Assembly (NCBI GenBank): GCA_002338445.1
Contig: DDII01000101.1
Span: forward strand, 2,667 to 26,580
DNA length: 23,914 bases
Source: Cellvibrionales bacterium UBA1854
GTDB taxonomy: Bacteria > Pseudomonadota > Gammaproteobacteria > Pseudomonadales > Porticoccaceae
Reading direction: 5' to 3'
In this document: one piece after another, positions 22,506-23,914 of the stretch
How positions within the stretch are numbered: the first letter of the stretch is position 1
Layout: each line of letters opens with the position of its first letter
Made by a program: the position numbers and the translations under genes
Notes under the pieces: model-generated
Databases searched by the model: none
Told to the model about the DNA's origin: nothing
The model's input: the letters and a program-made list of their open reading frames with translations, nothing else

Positions 22506-23498
22506 ATGAAAGTATTGAGGACACCCGAAATTTGTTTTAAGAACCTTGATGATTTCCCATTTGTTCCAAATTACATAAACATCAGAGACTCCAATGGAAC
22601 AAACATGCGTATGCATTATATTGACGAGGGCGATCCTGACGGAGAAATTATTCTTTGTGTACATGGCCAGCCGGTTTGGAGCTATTCCTTCAGAAAAATG
22701 GTTCGACCGCTGGCGGAGGCTGGTTTTAGGGTGGTTGTGCCTGATCTGATTGGGTTTGGACGATCAGACAAGCCTTCAGAGCGCAGTGATTATAGCTTCG
22801 CAAGCCATGTGAACTGGTTTGATGACTTTGTAATAAAGCTTAACCTGAGCGATATCAACCTTCTTGGCCAGGATTGGGGTGGGCCAATTAGTCTTCGAGT
22901 GGTTGCGAGAGACCCCTCGAAGTTTTCTCGAATCGTGGCGACAAATACGGGTCTGGGTGACGGCACAGGTATTCCCGCAGAAAAAATATCGGTACTTCGT
23001 CAACTCTTAAATGAAACACCAGTGCTCTCGTTATATGAAGTTACTGCGATGATGAAAGCTGGGGGGGGCGTTAGACCTGCATTTATGTACTGGGTGCGCC
23101 ACTGCGATGCTCACCCTAAATTTGATCCGGGCGAAGTAGCAAAGTTATGGATCAACGGCTGCACAGACGAGGAATCACGCGCTTTTTCAGCTCCATTTCC
23201 ATCCGAAGCGTATCTCCAGGGTGCTCGGCAATTCCCCTCCCTAGTGCCACTCATTCCTGATGATCCAGCTATACCTGACAATCAGAAGGCATGGGAAGTG
23301 CTAAGGACTTTTGATAGGCCCTTTTTGACGGCATTTAGTGAGACAGACAACACTGCTGCTGCGGCTAGATTTCAGATGGAGATTCCGGGAGCACACGGTC
23401 TGAGTCATGTCACGATAAAGGATTCTGGGCACTATCCTCAAGACGACGCGGCAGATCGCCTGACGGACATTTTACTTGACTTTATAAGGAACACTTGA
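22506..23498 (+). CDS. Haloalkane dehalogenase-like alpha/beta hydrolase
   Basis: The 330 residues have the full alpha/beta-hydrolase core of haloalkane dehalogenases. The oxyanion segment is VHGQPVWSYSFR (HGEPTW in the DhlA family), followed by VPDLIGFGRSDKP, the nucleophile elbow LGQDWGG (Asp123, with Trp124 as halide-stabilising residue), a cap of about 80 residues, Asp281 (SETDN) and the catalytic His309 (DSGHYPQDD). The Asp281-His309 spacing matches the Asp260-His289 pair of DhlA within one residue. The family cleaves carbon-halogen bonds in short haloalkanes to give an alcohol and halide. The motif is strong, but related hydrolases share it, so real halide substrates are not proven. AAAAGG precedes the ATG. 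An SDR gene follows 73 bases downstream. Confidence 0.87.
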   Translation: MKVLRTPEICFKNLDDFPFVPNYINIRDSNGTNMRMHYIDEGDPDGEIILCVHGQPVWSYSFRKMVRPLAEAGFRVVVPDLIGFGRSDKPSERSDYSFASHVNWFDDFVIKLNLSDINLLGQDWGGPISLRVVARDPSKFSRIVATNTGLGDGTGIPAEKISVLRQLLNETPVLSLYEVTAMMKAGGGVRPAFMYWVRHCDAHPKFDPGEVAKLWINGCTDEESRAFSAPFPSEAYLQGARQFPSLVPLIPDDPAIPDNQKAWEVLRTFDRPFLTAFSETDNTAAAARFQMEIPGAHGLSHVTIKDSGHYPQDDAADRLTDILLDFIRNT

Positions 23499-23571
23499 GG
23501 TGATAGATTTAATAAGATAAACCAAACAGCCTTACATATTAAAAAGATTCTGAAAGATTTAGGAGGAGAGC

Positions 23572-23914
23572 ATGAGTGTTGAGCAAAATCAAACAAACGT
23601 TGAGGAATTTGGTAATAAAGTGATTTGGATTACCGGAGCTTCGTCGGGAATAGGAGAGGGGTTGGCACTTGCATTTGCCAAATGTGGTGCAAAAGTAGTC
23701 TTGTCCGGCCGAGATAAAAATCAGTTAGAGAGGGTCCATGCTGCATGTCAGGCGGATGGAGCGGATTGTGAAAATTTATTGATTCTACCTCTAGACATTA
23801 CGGACCATAACTCGATGCCGCAGGCTCTAGAGCAAGCCATCTTTGCGTTTGGACGTATTGACATCCTGATGAATAATGCAGGTCTTGGAGCCCGAGCTTT
23901 CTTTCTTGAGACTT
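23572..23914 (+). CDS. Short-chain dehydrogenase/reductase, N-terminal part (3' end beyond the window)
   Basis: The frame is open from the ATG at 23572 to the window end, giving 114 residues. A near-perfect AGGAGG (23561-23566) sits five bases upstream. The Rossmann signature TGASSGIG lies at about residues 23-30, LSGRDK follows the second strand and favours NADP(H), PLDIT marks the adenine-binding Asp, and DILMNNAG is the NNAG motif. The catalytic Tyr-x-x-x-Lys would lie beyond the edge. SDRs oxidise alcohols or reduce ketones; here it could process the alcohol made by the dehalogenase-like enzyme, which is inference from position only. Confidence 0.93.
   Translation, partial: MSVEQNQTNVEEFGNKVIWITGASSGIGEGLALAFAKCGAKVVLSGRDKNQLERVHAACQADGADCENLLILPLDITDHNSMPQALEQAIFAFGRIDILMNNAGLGARAFFLET

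Overview
The window reads as chromosomal DNA of a marine, AT-leaning gammaproteobacterium, probably of the OMG / Cellvibrionales-like type. This is an inference from gene content: a GH3-CBM6 secreted glucosidase, a periplasmic ferric-iron ABC importer with a Fur box, long-form acyl-CoA dehydrogenase, many GST, MaoC, CoA-ligase and SDR genes, a HupE/UreJ-peptidylprolyl isomerase pair, and a DUF3604 lipoprotein. I see no rRNA, tRNA, CRISPR array, transposase or phage gene. Coding density is high and most genes sit in short operons.

Layout. (1) 1-540: the 3' end of a GH3 glycoside hydrolase ending in a CBM6-like carbohydrate-binding module. (2) 682-2285: a self-contained two-gene unit with a good sigma70-type promoter. 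Its first product is a 238-residue helical protein with an asparagine ladder (heptads of the form hydrophobic-x-x-N-x-x-x). Its second is a protein of seven and a half MORN repeats with an exact 23-residue period. I regard this pair as the most likely undescribed system here. (3) 6175-2382, minus strand: fbpA-fbpB-fbpC, an Fe3+ ABC transporter, with a Fur box over the -10 region of fbpA. (4) 6419-8970: a long-form acyl-CoA dehydrogenase and a nitroreductase. (5) 12270-8979, minus strand: a GlcD-type FAD-linked D-2-hydroxyacid oxidase, a DUF1330 protein, a small GST and a YghU-type GST. (6) 12592-20462, plus strand: acyl-CoA synthetase, hot-dog thioesterase-like protein, membrane-anchored peptidylprolyl isomerase overlapping a HupE/UreJ-like membrane protein, a possible tiny lipoprotein, an FMN-dependent L-2-hydroxyacid oxidase and a large DUF3604 lipoprotein. 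(7) 22159-20465, minus strand: two half-size MaoC hot-dog proteins (HadA/HadB-like arrangement) and a theta-like GST. They are divergent from (8) 22506-23914: a haloalkane-dehalogenase-like alpha/beta hydrolase and the start of an SDR, with a perfect 13-bp palindrome just upstream of the hydrolase.

How the genes may work together. Blocks 4-8 together carry much of a degradative toolkit: CoA ligation, dehydrogenation, hydration, thioester hydrolysis, D- and L-2-hydroxyacid oxidation, glutathione conjugation and dehalogenation. This fits a heterotroph that breaks down varied organic acids and small lipophilic or halogenated compounds. Individual substrates cannot be read from sequence. The iron importer is independent of this and is probably induced by iron starvation.
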